Shown here: in pieces, positions 48,485-60,211 of the stretch | How the letters are laid out: each line of letters begins with the position of its first letter | How positions within the stretch are numbered: position 1 is the first letter of the stretch | From: Zhengitettix transpicula | Taxonomy: Eukaryota > Arthropoda > Insecta > Orthoptera > Tetrigidae | DNA: 64,000 nucleotides | Assembly: GCA_037074705.1 (NCBI GenBank) | Contig: CM073590.1 | Coordinates: 53,585,895 to 53,649,894 of the forward strand | Direction: 5' to 3' | Made by a program: the position numbers and the translations under genes | Notes under the pieces: model-generated | The model's input: the letters and a program-made list of their open reading frames with translations, nothing else | The model's database searches: none | What the model was told of the DNA's origin: nothing

Positions 48485-48725
48485 GGACAGGAACAAACGT
48501 CTAACTTACCTTAAATCGATAGTGGGTGTTTCCAGACTAGGTATCAGTGAACGTGTCAAAATTTTGAGGGTATAGCACATTTCCCCAGGATAGTACAGGT
48601 CTATGCAGTATGCCAGCATCATGATCAGTAATTTAACTCTCCTGAGGAAGGCAGCTTAGACCCTTGAAACTTTAAGGTACAAACGAGTGGGTGACAACAC
48701 TTGCCCAACAATTTTAAATTGAATC
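48485..48725. repeat. Inverted-repeat element, family D
   Basis: GGACAGGAACAAACGTCTAAC, CTTACCTTAAATCGATAGTGG and, towards the right, CTCCTGAGGAAGGCAGCTTAG with GACCCTTGAAAC. Same plan as families A and C but with diverged ends. Intergenic. Confidence 0.55.
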
Positions 48726-48734
48726 AAATAATAT

Positions 48735-48825
48735 CGTAACAAAGAGTACTTGGGATTCGAACCAGGTGATAATGTTGTTCCATGATGTTTAGACTGCTGT
48801 CTCAGCCAACATTTTTCAAGTGAAG
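48735..48825 (-). repeat. tRNA-like SINE head remnant
   Basis: On the - strand GTTGGCTGAGACAGCAGTC (A-box-like) and CTGGTTCGAATCCCAAG (B box). No acceptor-stem pairing. Intergenic. Confidence 0.45.
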
Positions 48826-49097
48826 TGCCGATGTCATGTTGAGCACCTCAGTTGAAGATGATCGCCATTAAAACGTCATGCAACATTTTGCAGTGATACA
48901 TTTTCATCTGGTTGGACCACAAGAATTCTGGTAATCACATACACTGGGAAAGCCTTCATTGGATAGCAAATAATACCATTCTCACAGGAAATATTCTACT
49001 TGAATAAACACTACACAATTTGGTTCAAAATTTTGTATTCAATCATTTGATTATACATGGCAACTATACAATTTACAAAATGGCAAATATGTATTTG

Positions 49098-49103
49098 TTT
49101 ATT
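49098..49103 (-). terminator. AATAAA polyadenylation signal overlapping the SEC13 stop codon
   Basis: On the - strand the stop and following bases read TAATAAAC, so a canonical AATAAA begins inside the stop codon. If used, the 3' UTR would be only about 15-35 nt. A weaker AATACA variant lies further downstream. Use is inferred, not shown. Confidence 0.4.
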
Positions 49104-50049
49104 ACAGAGCTCTTTGCTCACTTCCAGGAATTTGCCCTTGTCCTTTCACAACTTCACTAATACACACCCACTGTCCCTCAAAGTTTTCTTTCCACAAGCT
49201 AACTTTATTATCTCCTCCAGACACAGCTAAGATACTACCATTGAGAGACCAGCTAACGTTCCACACAACATCCTCAAATGTATGCAACACTGTAGAATTC
49301 CAGTTTATATTATCTTCACTGGTCCAGATTACAACTCTTCGGTCTTGAGAACAGCTAGCAATGACACTTCTTGAAAGACCTATAGACGGGGCCCATGATA
49401 CATCTCGAACCCAATCAGAATGCATTTCAAGTTTTGTTTCTTCCACCCAACGATCTCCTTCTTCTTTCCAAATTTTAACCATATTATCACAGCCACCAGA
49501 TGCAAGGCGCTTTGGTGTAAGTGATAATTTAGTTGAAGCATTATCAAAGAATGGGTTTGGGGCTGTAGCAGGGCACCAGCTGACAGCATTACAACCAATT
49601 GTATGAGCATTGGGGATTTTCTTTGCTTCCCAAGAGCCTGTGTCAGAATTGCTTGTAAGAATTGACAATGATCCATCAGAACTGCCACAAGCAAGTATTA
49701 ACCCATAATCATGGGGTGCCCATGCGACAGAATTCACCGAAGAATCATGGCTTGTATACTCATATATTTTCGTCCACTCTCCAGTTTCTTTCCATATGAT
49801 TACCTTCCGGTCATATGAGCATGAAGCAAGCAAATTTCCATATTTTGGATGTGACCAAGCCACTTGCCATACAGGCCCATAATGACCTTTTAAATCTGCA
49901 GTCAGCACTTGACTACCGTTCCTGATATCAAAAACTTTTACAGAATGATCGGACGAGCAAGTAGCTAATCGAAGACCATAATAATCCATAGCTGCATCAT
50001 GTATCATATCATCATGATTGGTATCAACAGTATTCAGAACAGACACCAT
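49102..50049 (-). CDS. SEC13: SEC13 homolog, single-exon WD40 protein
   Basis: The uninterrupted 315-residue frame starts MVSVLNTVDTNHDDMIHDA, matching the conserved SEC13 N-terminus, so the ATG at 50047-50049 is well supported. Six WD-type blades follow, for example LATCSSDHSVKVFD, LASCSYDRKVIIW, LACGSSDG, LASGGCDNMVKIW, IASCSQDRRVVIW and LAVSGGDNKVSLW. Length is close to the usual ~320. SEC13 pairs with SEC31 in the COPII outer coat and also serves in the Nup107-160 nuclear-pore subcomplex and the SEA/GATOR2 complex; each blade-rich half stays open for a blade donated by its partner. The gene is head to head with POLE and probably shares its promoter. Oddity: no intron at all, between two genes with many. 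No poly-A tract was seen after the stop, so retrocopy origin is not supported; intron loss is an alternative. Confidence 0.97.
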   Translation of the reverse strand: MVSVLNTVDTNHDDMIHDAAMDYYGLRLATCSSDHSVKVFDIRNGSQVLTADLKGHYGPVWQVAWSHPKYGNLLASCSYDRKVIIWKETGEWTKIYEYTSHDSSVNSVAWAPHDYGLILACGSSDGSLSILTSNSDTGSWEAKKIPNAHTIGCNAVSWCPATAPNPFFDNASTKLSLTPKRLASGGCDNMVKIWKEEGDRWVEETKLEMHSDWVRDVSWAPSIGLSRSVIASCSQDRRVVIWTSEDNINWNSTVLHTFEDVVWNVSWSLNGSILAVSGGDNKVSLWKENFEGQWVCISEVVKGQGQIPGSEQRAL

Positions 50050-50471
50050 TTCAGCTCAATTATCAAACTCTACAGCCTCAAAATAAACCACTACAACTTA
50101 TAACAACACTAGTTTGTTCGTTTCATTTATAGTCACAACGTCAAAACTTCACCTCGACGTGGAGCAAAGATGCGTGGAAGTTCTGCAAAGCACTTGAAGA
50201 TATAGTGAATAATTCGGTAAGTATACTAAAAGTTGAAGTATAAATGTAAGTCAAAATGAGGTTCAATTAAAATTCGCATTAAATACCATACTTTTAATAC
50301 CAGTAATCATTTAATCGCTCACTAATAAAAATTTTCGCGTTACGAAAGTTAGTTTATGAAGTTACATTATCTCTGATAATGCTATTTATGTACTTTGTTT
50401 GCGCGCGAAATTGAGTACTGACGGGTAAAATTTTCATAAGAGATTCGGGTTACAGCCAATACGCTGTTAAA
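50050..50471. promoter_or_regulatory. Putative bidirectional SEC13-POLE promoter
   Basis: The two start codons diverge from this 422-bp gap with no transposon remnant in it, unlike almost all other non-coding DNA here. It has a cluster of CpG-containing motifs (TTTTCGCG at 50332-50339, TTTGCGCGCGAAA at 50398-50410) and a CCAAT at 50456-50460. A good donor-like AATTCG|GTAAGTAT sits at 50212-50225, so an alternative upstream non-coding exon on the + strand is possible. Transcription starts cannot be placed from sequence alone. Confidence 0.6.
50398..50410. promoter_or_regulatory. Palindromic E2F-type site upstream of POLE
   Basis: TTTGCGCGCGAAA matches the classical E2F consensus (TTTSSCGC) on both strands and lies 61 bp before the POLE ATG. 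DNA replication genes are standard E2F targets, so the placement fits. A second, partial site TTTTCGCG is 60 bp further upstream. Confidence 0.6.
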
Positions 50472-50542
50472 ATGGTTTTACAAAACAGTGGTAGATATCG
50501 TCCTGAGAAAAAGGAAGTACAAAAAGGAAACACATTTGTTCG
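50472..50542 (+). CDS. POLE: POLE exon 1 (start codon exon)
   Basis: Not obvious as an open frame because it is only 71 bp. ATG at 50472-50474, reading [16 protein letters not shown], then CG before the donor GTAAAT at 50543; the split codon becomes Arg with the A at 54203. The S-G-R-Y/basic start is like other animal POLE N-termini. An earlier ATG at 50170 has an in-frame stop after 11 codons, and reading back from the 50217 donor in the phase exon 2 needs meets a TGA before any ATG. Confidence 0.8.
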
Positions 50543-52363
50543 GTAAATTGTTTGTGAAAACATATATTGATTGGATTAAATTCCTGTTAGTCGAACCAAA
50601 AAATATGGTTAAACATGACTTTAATAATAAGAAAAATAGCCAAATACAGACGAAAGAAGTGATGATATAAGTACCTCATAACATTTTCCGAAACCTTGAT
50701 CCTTTTTTCAGGTGCCAAGAAAACTAAAAACACAAGAGCCTAGAGCGACACAACCCACAATACAGTTGACACTTCTCTTGTCTGTATTTGGCTATTTTTT
50801 TTATTATTATTAATTTTCAAAACAGACGTATATTTTTCATTTTATCATCGACTATAATAAGTTCATATTGTCATTCGATAATATTATGATCTTTCTGTGT
50901 ATTATATTTTCTATTCTGAAATTTAACTAATATTTACATTTGGAATAATACTTAGCAATGTTCTAATCTCAATTTTGTTTCGGAGGATTATCAAATCTAT
51001 TTTTTATATAATTCTGTATAACCTTTATTAATAGTCACCTATTTCTAGTTCATTTTTATATATACCTTCTTACAAAAAAACAGTTTGAGTAATTTCAATT
51101 AAAACATTTATATCTAATGCTCATAATAACAGTTTACTAAAAGTCTGTAAAATAATTGTGATAGTAACATCAGTAACACCCACATGGAGTCTGTAAGGTA
51201 TAAAATTCTGGGTAATTTGTAAGCACACCAAAAAGTTCTAATTTGGATTTAAAATATGTTGACAGTGGTTGGTTTAATATTTGGTTGACATTGGTTGGGT
51301 GTTCTATTGTCTGCATTTGGAATATATAGGAAGCAAAAAAAAAAAGAAACTGAAAATTGAGTTAAGACCAGCCTGCACACATGCTGTTTTCTTCCTGATT
51401 AAGACGACTTACACCTCTGAAAATTTGAAGAACTTTGTACTGTCCTGAACAGTGAACTTAAATTTCACGTAAGCCATCCAGTCTCTCTTTCCTTTCCATG
51501 CTAATTATTTTAATTGTATATACATACATACACACACACTCGTACGAGTAAGAATGTTACTGTGAGAATAATTAAAACAATTGGTATAGAAAGGAAAGAG
51601 AGAAAGTTTTGGCTTACCTTAAATTCAAGCTCAGTGTCGCCATACAGAATAGGAGGAAGTTCTTCAAATTTTGGTTTTTGAAGTTAACCTTCATATTTAG
51701 AAGAAAGGAAGCCCATTCCATTTGCCATATGGTTATGCAGCCTGAACATTCTTCCTGAAGAAGGGGGCTTAGGCCCTGGAAAAATAGACATTGTACTTCC
51801 CAACCTGGCGATGCCAACTTTTGAATTAAAGGAAGTTGGCCATTGTCTATCCTTTTTTCATATCAATTGAATCAATTTGACAAATAATTAGCATGGACAG
51901 AAAAAGAGAGATAGTGACCGATGTACCTCAAATTGAAAGTTAGCATTTCCTTTTAAATAGTAAGGACTATGCCATTTTTTTCAAGATCCAAAGCCTCTTT
52001 CCTCACGAATAGTATATATATATATCACTTAAGGAAAAAGTGTGAAAAGGTCAAATTAATTTAGATATTTGGATGGGAAAGAGAGACAGGAACTTGAAAT
52101 CAACCGATGTTCCAGTCGGGCTGTGCAGAAATAAAAATAAAATTTTTGAGGCCATTGTAATTATTTCTTAATTAACAAATTCATGCCCAGGTGGCACACA
52201 GTTCAGATCTTCCTTCCTGTCGTAGGGAGCTAAGGCACTCTAATATTTTGAACCTTCAGAGCCAGACTGGACCAACTATTAATTTCAGGTAAGTCAGCAT
52301 CGCTCTCTCTCTTTCTTATCCAAATGTGTTATTTATTTTGACCTCGTCTTATTTTCATAAAGT

Positions 52364-52413
<50 letters not shown>

Positions 52414-55243
52414 ACTTGAATAGTGAGGAAGGATAGAAATAAAAATATGAGAAATAGGAGGATTGCGCTTTATGTGAATTCATATGCTCGGGCGAAGAAT
52501 TATGCACATAGAAAATCAATGTTCAAAGCAGAGAGAAGGATGGAAGAAGAAGGAAAGACTGAAAATATTTGACCCAGGTGGGACTTGAACTCACGTATTC
52601 TGCTCAGGACACAGATGCCTTAAGCATCTCGGCCACCGGGTCAAGTTCCTGACCAGGCAAATATAGACAGTCTTATTGTGGACAATTAGTTGTTTAGTGG
52701 AGGAATGGTTAGAGTAGAGGGAATGAAGTATTAGGAGCTTCCATTAAGGAATAAATACAATATTAGGAGAATCCATTAAGGAATTGGAACTAATTTGGTG
52801 ATAAAGTCACATTCAAACTTGGATAGGGAGGCAGGATAGAAATAAAAATAGGAGGATTACGCTTTATGTGAATTCATTTGCTCAGGCGAAGAATTTGTCC
52901 AGGGTAGGTTTGGGCAGTTGGACAGTGAATAGGGCTCAGGATTTTTGTTTGTGGAGGTCTGAAGGGTATTTTCTATTTATGAGGGCATTGAGGATTTGGC
53001 TAGTTTAGGTGGATACTCTATTTGAGGTGGAGAAAATGCATGCTCCCCTAAGATCTAGACTGTATGGGAAGGAGTGTTTGGTGTGTTCTGGGTGACAGCT
53101 CGTGAAGGGGATATTTCCTAAGGTGGCCGTCATTTTGATGTGAACTGTGTGGCGATTTGTCCAGCCAGCACAACATGCATTTCTGTTCTGTTGAACGATT
53201 GTGTGTGGGTGAGTTGTTGGTGTTACTGTCACACTTGATATGAATTATTATTTTACAGACGTATAGTTAACTGATATTATAGGTTAGGATACAATTTTTT
53301 TTTGTGAAAAATCGTTCAGAAACCGTTATTCAAAATTTATACAGACTACAAAATTTATTATTGTGGAAAAATTAATTCACACACTCTTGTGGGAAAAATA
53401 TGGTCAGTTTAGACCTCTACAGCAAATATATGTGGAAACCACAAATTTGATTAGTGGTTAAGCAGCTATTTACTCATAGAAAACGAAGGGTTAAGGGAAT
53501 GGGAAAATTGAATTGTGCCACCAAGACATAAAACTTTCTATATATAAGCTAATGTTTCTCTGCCTGAGATTGGAATTAATCCTATCAGAGTTGTTTTAAA
53601 AGTGAAGACAGTGATAGCACAATAATAATAGTGAAATTTAGTATGAGAATAAGGAACAAAAAACCATACACAAAGCTGACAGTCTCGTGGACATGGAAAA
53701 TACAAGTAAACACACCGCAAATAGAAACTAATAACACAAATACTTTCGTATAATGTTATAAGTTGACAAAGTCAATGTTAAACTTTATTTTTATTCAATA
53801 AACATAAGGAAAATGGGACAATATCAAGTTAAATTAAACAAAACATTTAGATAGGAAAGAAAGGCAGCAAAGTTGACTTACCTGAAATCAACAGTTGGTC
53901 CAGTCAGGCTGAGGGAAAAAAAATATTGTAAATTTTCAAAGATCTGAACCCTCTACATCAGGAAGGAAGGTCTGAACTGCATGCCGGCCAGACATGCAGC
54001 TTCCTTCCTGACAAAGGTGGCTCAGGTCCTGGAAAATTTAAAATATTTTCACTCCTCAGCCCCACTGGACCAACTGTTGATTTCTGGTAAGTAAACTTCG
54101 CTGCCTTTCTTTCCCATCTAAAAGTGTTTTATATATACACACACTAGTGTTTATTATATTTGTGTAATGCAATAAACAATTTTCATACTTGGGTTTCAAT
54201 AGAGAAGACACTTCAGAAGTTCGTGTGAGAGAAGCACTAGAAAATGATAAGATTGATTCAAAGTATGGATTTGACCGAGTATGTGATCACCAGGAAAGAG
54301 TGGGATTCCTCATCAATATGCACACGGTAACTAGCTAAAGATAGCATAAATTTTAAATATAAAGAGAAAGTAAAGTTAGTGTTTTTCCTTCTTTTCTAGT
54401 CTTAGTTATACACAATTTATTTTGTTCAGCAGGTAAACTGTATCATTGATTTATGTTCTCAATTAATTTTAATTTTATGGATTTAAGATTTTTTCATGTT
54501 TTATGTGGATGCTATTCAGCCAGACTGTAAAGTCTTTGTGGAGAGGAATGTTTAATCCCCCAAAGACAGAAATTTGTTATGTAATATTTAACATGATTTT
54601 AGTGGATGATTGTGGTTAACAACATTGATTTTGAACTCTTTAATAAACAAGAAGATTTATTGATAAGTTATATTTACCTGACAACAAGATTTAGTATTGG
54701 CATTGTTCATCTGCTAATTTTGTTTCCAAATGTTATCTATATCTGATTTCCCAGTGAAAATTAATGTTTCTGATCCATAGAGGTATTCTACTTTAATGAC
54801 TGCAGTGTTTAAGTTTTGTATGTTTGGAGATACATTATGAGATCTAATTTCATTGGCTTTTGTTTAAATTCCATTTTCATGAATTGTTTCATTGATATAT
54901 TTAAATTGAGGGACCCTTTTAATTATACTATATTTCCAAGTGTTTTGGTCTTTGTTCTGCCAGTATTGCTTTTATGATTGTGTTTTCAGGTCGAATCATA
55001 GTTATTTTAGATTTTGGAAGAGTGATCCACTGAATCATTGATTTTCTTGAAATCAACAAATGTGCAGACTAAATTTTTGCTACATACTCTCTGAAGTCTT
55101 AGCATAAATTTTAGATTAAATATTTTATCTGGACAGGACTGGTCTGAATATTTCTGGATATTTTCTGCTCTATCAAGTTTACATTGTGATAAACTTTTGT
55201 ATTCAAATGATAACAGTCAGGTCCCTCTGTAATTGTTTATATC

Positions 55244-55286
<43 letters not shown>

Positions 55287-58200
55287 TGTGCGATGGGTGA
55301 TTTAATATATTTTTTCAGTCCTCTGTAATTTGTTCTATTTGCCATTATTTTTGTAAATTTTTATGGTGTTTGGGCCTGCTGATTTCTAGGATTCCATTTT
55401 CACCTGATGCTATATTATTTTCGAGCCTTTCGAACTGTTTGATGATTTCCTCTACATCCAATGATAAATAATTTGCATTACGAATCTGAGGTATTTTATG
55501 CTGGAAATTTTTGTGTTGATTTTGGGCAGTTCAATAGTTCTTTAAAATATCTAGCTAATTATTTGCAGTTTTCTTGATTGACAAGTGTGAATTGCTCATT
55601 TTCTTCCTTGAAGCAGAGACTTTGTGGTTAATACTCAGCAAGCTTAGTTTGGAATTGATCTCAAGTAGTTGATTCTTTTCTTACTTTCTTTTGATCTCTT
55701 TTCTGTCAGACTCTTTTCTAACTGCTAAGAATAGACTGTAGTTCTTCTCAGTCTTACTGCTGTTTTTGTATGTATTTTGCAGAAATTGTATTGCTTGTTC
55801 ACATACATCCTTCCACGAATGATACTTTTCTCTTTTCTGAAGGGGAATCGGTGTTTTTACTCTTTCAATAATTTTATTTTTGAGTTCTTGCCAAATGTTA
55901 AAATGATTTTCTCCAATTCTTCAGTGAGAGATAGTTGTATTCTGCTGGTGTTAAATTTTGGGGTTGTTGGCTTCCATATTCTGAACTTCTGAGGTTTCAA
56001 CTACACATTTATTCTTGTTAAGTAATGTTCTGAATCTGAGTTGCCACGTCCTATGATATTCACAATTTCTCTGTTATTTGGATAGGAGATAGCTGCACGG
56101 TCAATTTGGAATTCTTGAATGAGTGAGTTGGATGATTTCTATGTCATTTGTTTTAATGGCTTCCTTTTGAAGTATGTTGACATGATTTTAAGGTTGAATA
56201 GCCTGCAAAGGTTGGCTAATCTTCATGAGTTTTGATCAGTCAATTTAGGAGCTGGGACATTTCCAGTTGTTTTCCTCTACTTTCTTTTCCTAACTATGCA
56301 TTGAAGTCATCAAATAGAATTTTGACATGGTTTTATGGAATTTTGGATATAGTTTTTCTAGTGTTTCCCACGACTTGCATACATTTTGTGACCTAGTTTA
56401 TTGTTATTGATTAGTATGTGTGCATTTATCAGTGTGTATGTTTTATTTTCACATTTTAGGGTGATTGTTAATTAATCTCTTGTTAACCTGCAGGTAGTGA
56501 TGAGTACTAAACTTATGTGAGTGTTCTTTTTATCTTATTATTAATTTTTAAAACCTATGTTATTTTCCCTTTCTTTTCTAAAGTTATTCTAACACAATTT
56601 TCATTTCCCATACCTAAATTTAACGTCAATATATTCCTCCTTTGCTACAGTTCTTGAAACTTTCTTTAATTCAAATCAATTAATATTTTTCTAAATTTTT
56701 CTAATAGAAAATACCCACCACAACCTACTTTCCTGGACTACAAAATCTTGACTCCATTCTCCACCTTGCCTACACAAGCCTGCAATCCAAACCAGATATA
56801 AAAAAACATTCTTCCCACAATACTCGCCAGCTACCCATGGCTTTCCTTCAGTGACCATCCCAAACTTGTCTACATCCTAGTCCACCCTTGTAGGCCCTAC
56901 CATAAAACTCCTCTACTTAAGTGGCAGGAGCAGGTGCCATGCCATATTCTTGAGTTTTTGACTTCGACCAATCTTAATTGTTTGTAAATAGATAAACATT
57001 ACATCGGTACACAGACATTTCAATCAGCTTTCTTGGATACATAATGACACATATCTGAGAACACATATCATCAGCTGATTAGCTGTATAAATTAATAAAC
57101 TGGCTGACAGAAAAATTTCGTAAACCATACTTAATTGAAACCTTAACACATTTACCTTAATCAAACTCGGGCTTATCTTAATTACAACATGGTTACATAC
57201 AATAACTGAAATTTACACTTAAATGTTCCAAATAATTTCAAATGGAATTATTTCTGTAATACATCCATGTGTCACATACACAAATACTAAAAAATATTTC
57301 TCCTGAATTCCAAGAAATATTTACATGACAACACTTCACTAGATGTTGACCCATAAATCGTTCAATACACCTATCAGAATTTAGTTCTAGTCTTTTACAA
57401 ACAATATCATTTGTACAGTATTTGTCACATACATCTGGTTTTCTATAACCAGTTTGACAAAAATCAATGGCAGTTTGCCTTATGTGATTTACTTTGTCAA
57501 ATCTATTACATACTTTAGACTTATCCTTATTATATCTCAGAGTATGTGGACTGTCATCAACACTCACTTTAGGTTTCCACATATAACATTTACTTCTGTA
57601 TTTTGTGCCATTTCCTCACATACAAAAGCTTTCATTTTTACACTTAGCTTATAATACTATACATTGGGTTTTGACAGTACAACACATCTATTTTTAGGAC
57701 ATACATTTTTAGTTATGGGTTTGGCAATTCTCTTTAATGTATATGACCCTTTTCTTGTCTGGAATATTTTGCATTCTTTTTAGAGCAATAAACTCCTTTT
57801 TCAAATAGTCATTTTCTCTAATTTATCACTTTGTTTACAAAACTTTGAATTACTGCTTAAATTAACACACACATTTTTGTTTACACTTTGTATTTTTATT
57901 TGGTTTTATCTACTTTATCAAACAGACTTTTTCTTTACTAAGTAATTGTGCACCCGTCCTGACAAGTTTGACGTGAAGTTACCAAATAGACATTACTTGT
58001 AGGTCAGAATGGGAATCATGGACCGAAGTAACCCAAAGAAGTTAAATATACAATACATATATTTGTCATAAATGAAAATTAAACAGGTTGAACCTTAAAA
58101 CTAACTTAAATCTTCTGTATGACAAGATTGAATGTGAGGAAGCTTGGTAAACAAGGTTTGTGTGCTTTCTATCACAGCCCACTGCACCAGCGATGAAAGT

Positions 58201-60179
58201 GCTGGTGCAGTCAGAGCACCAGCAGTGAGAAGCGCTGGTGAAGTTACGAGGAATTTGTTCAGTTAGTCATTGCACTGCAGCTGTCTACTCTATGTATCCT
58301 GTGGCTCTATGCTGCTTGGAGCTATACTCACACTAACCACAACAGCTCAGGCCTACTTATAGGTCAAGGAAACTAAATAAAGAGAGGACACGTTGCAGGG
58401 GAGGTGGGGAGAGGAAGACGCGCACAAGGGTAGAAAGGAGGGAGGGGCGCACATAATCGAAGTGTGGCGGCACAATTGGTATAGTATTTTTTTTTTTTTA
58501 CAATGTGTACTTATAATTATTTTTTTCCAGTTGGGCAGGATCTTTTCTTGTTTGGTAAAGGATTCCACTCAGAAAACTGTTAATCAGGTGGTAGGGCAAC
58601 ATTTGTCAAACTTCTGTTTGTTTTGGTCCTCCTCTATAGGCATTAGAACCTTTCCAAATCAGCTGTTTACCAGATTACTATTCTGATCTCTAGGCCTTTC
58701 AGATGTTAAATTAGACATTATAAAGTGCCTAATCATACTCATTCATACATCATTATAAACTATCCCAGAGACCTCCTCCAAAAATAGATAACCAGTGCCC
58801 TATCAACACCCATACCCATTCTGGATCAAAACAAGAAAAGTAGTGCACTCCTCGCAATGATCTACTGGACTACAAAAAATCAATTACATTCTCCACCTAG
58901 CCTATACTGGACTGCAATCCAATCATGACGTAAAACAATCCTCCCCACCTGCCCAAAGGTTGCCTTCATAGCCCACTTAACCTCCTCAATTTACTCGTCC
59001 ATCCCTGAGAAACCCATACCTTCACCCGCCCACCCATTTCAGGTTGCAAAACTTGCAGTAGGAACAGATGGCATGTCTTCTCTTTCCTGCAGTGAACCAC
59101 AATCTTCTCGAATCACACAGTCATACAAAATCAAAGAGTACATCTCCTGCCTCTCCTACCACATAATCTACTGAATTAACTGTAGACTCTGTCCTACATT
59201 TTATATTGCCCAAACGAAAAGACCTCTCCCTGAACAAATAGCCAACCACCGCAGCGCTATGAAACTTTCCAAAATTCATTTCTCAGTAGCTGCCCACATC
59301 CAAAGCCACAACACAAACAATTTTGAACAATGCTTTACACTCACTATCCTTACAGCCCTACCCCAGATTCTCTCCTGCCAACATGTATTACAGTCCAGGC
59401 GAAGCCCTGGACCTAACATCCTACTATAGTGTTCTTCCTACTCACCGCACCTAATTGCATGTGAGTATGTATGTGCATATTTGTATGTATATGTATGTGT
59501 GTATATACATATATGTATATGTAATATACTATGTATGAATGATTACCATCAGAACCTTTCCTATGCCCCAATTTTTCCTTGAGAGAGAGAGTTAGTAGCC
59601 TGGTGGGATGCCTACTGTTTATGTACAACTGCTAGCCATGTGGGGATCAAAACTCCACAGTCTGCAGACGGCCGATGTACAGAATGTAACAGTCTTTTCT
59701 GAAGAAAGAGGCTAAGAATCTCCGAAAATTTGAAGAACTTTCTTTGGTTCCCAATGGCCACACCATACCTCATTTTCAGGTAAGCCACAAGCTATCTCTT
59801 TCCTTTCCATACCAATATATGTATGTGTATATATATTGTAGCCGCTCTGCTACCCTTCTTGCGTTTTTTCGTTGATTATTCATAATGTTTGGGTGCCAGG
59901 TAATTTTTGGGAGAAAATCACCAAAACAACTTTTTAATATTTCATTACTTTTAAACGAACATAAGACATAAGTTAACTTCAAGGCGTGGTTTATCAAACT
60001 TTGTATTTAGTGGTAGCACGTCCATCCTTGGTCGAGTCCAGCTTGGAACTGACCCTACATTTGTCCCCTTGGCTGGCGCCTATAACAACATCGCCTTTCC
60101 TGCACGTGCATACACACTGCAGTCTCCCCCGCCAAGGACCCTCGACCGTACCTCGCAACAATCATGTTACAATATGTAT

Positions 60180-60211
<32 letters not shown>

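Larger units (their letters stand above)
46744..49101. other. SKIV2L-SEC13 convergent intergenic region
   Basis: The two genes converge here. It holds a family C element (47685-47935), a family D element (48485-48725) and a tRNA-like SINE head (48735-48825). No extra gene was found; 46744-47680 shows nothing recognisable. Confidence 0.6.

Noticed and set aside
50170..50205. POLE start at the ATG at 50170
   Set aside because: That frame stops after 11 codons, and the donor at 50218 would not join exon 2 in an open frame.
57238..57582. Cys-rich 114-residue - strand frame as a new gene
   Set aside because: No recognisable domain, no splice or promoter context, and the area looks transposon-derived. 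Left as unassigned.
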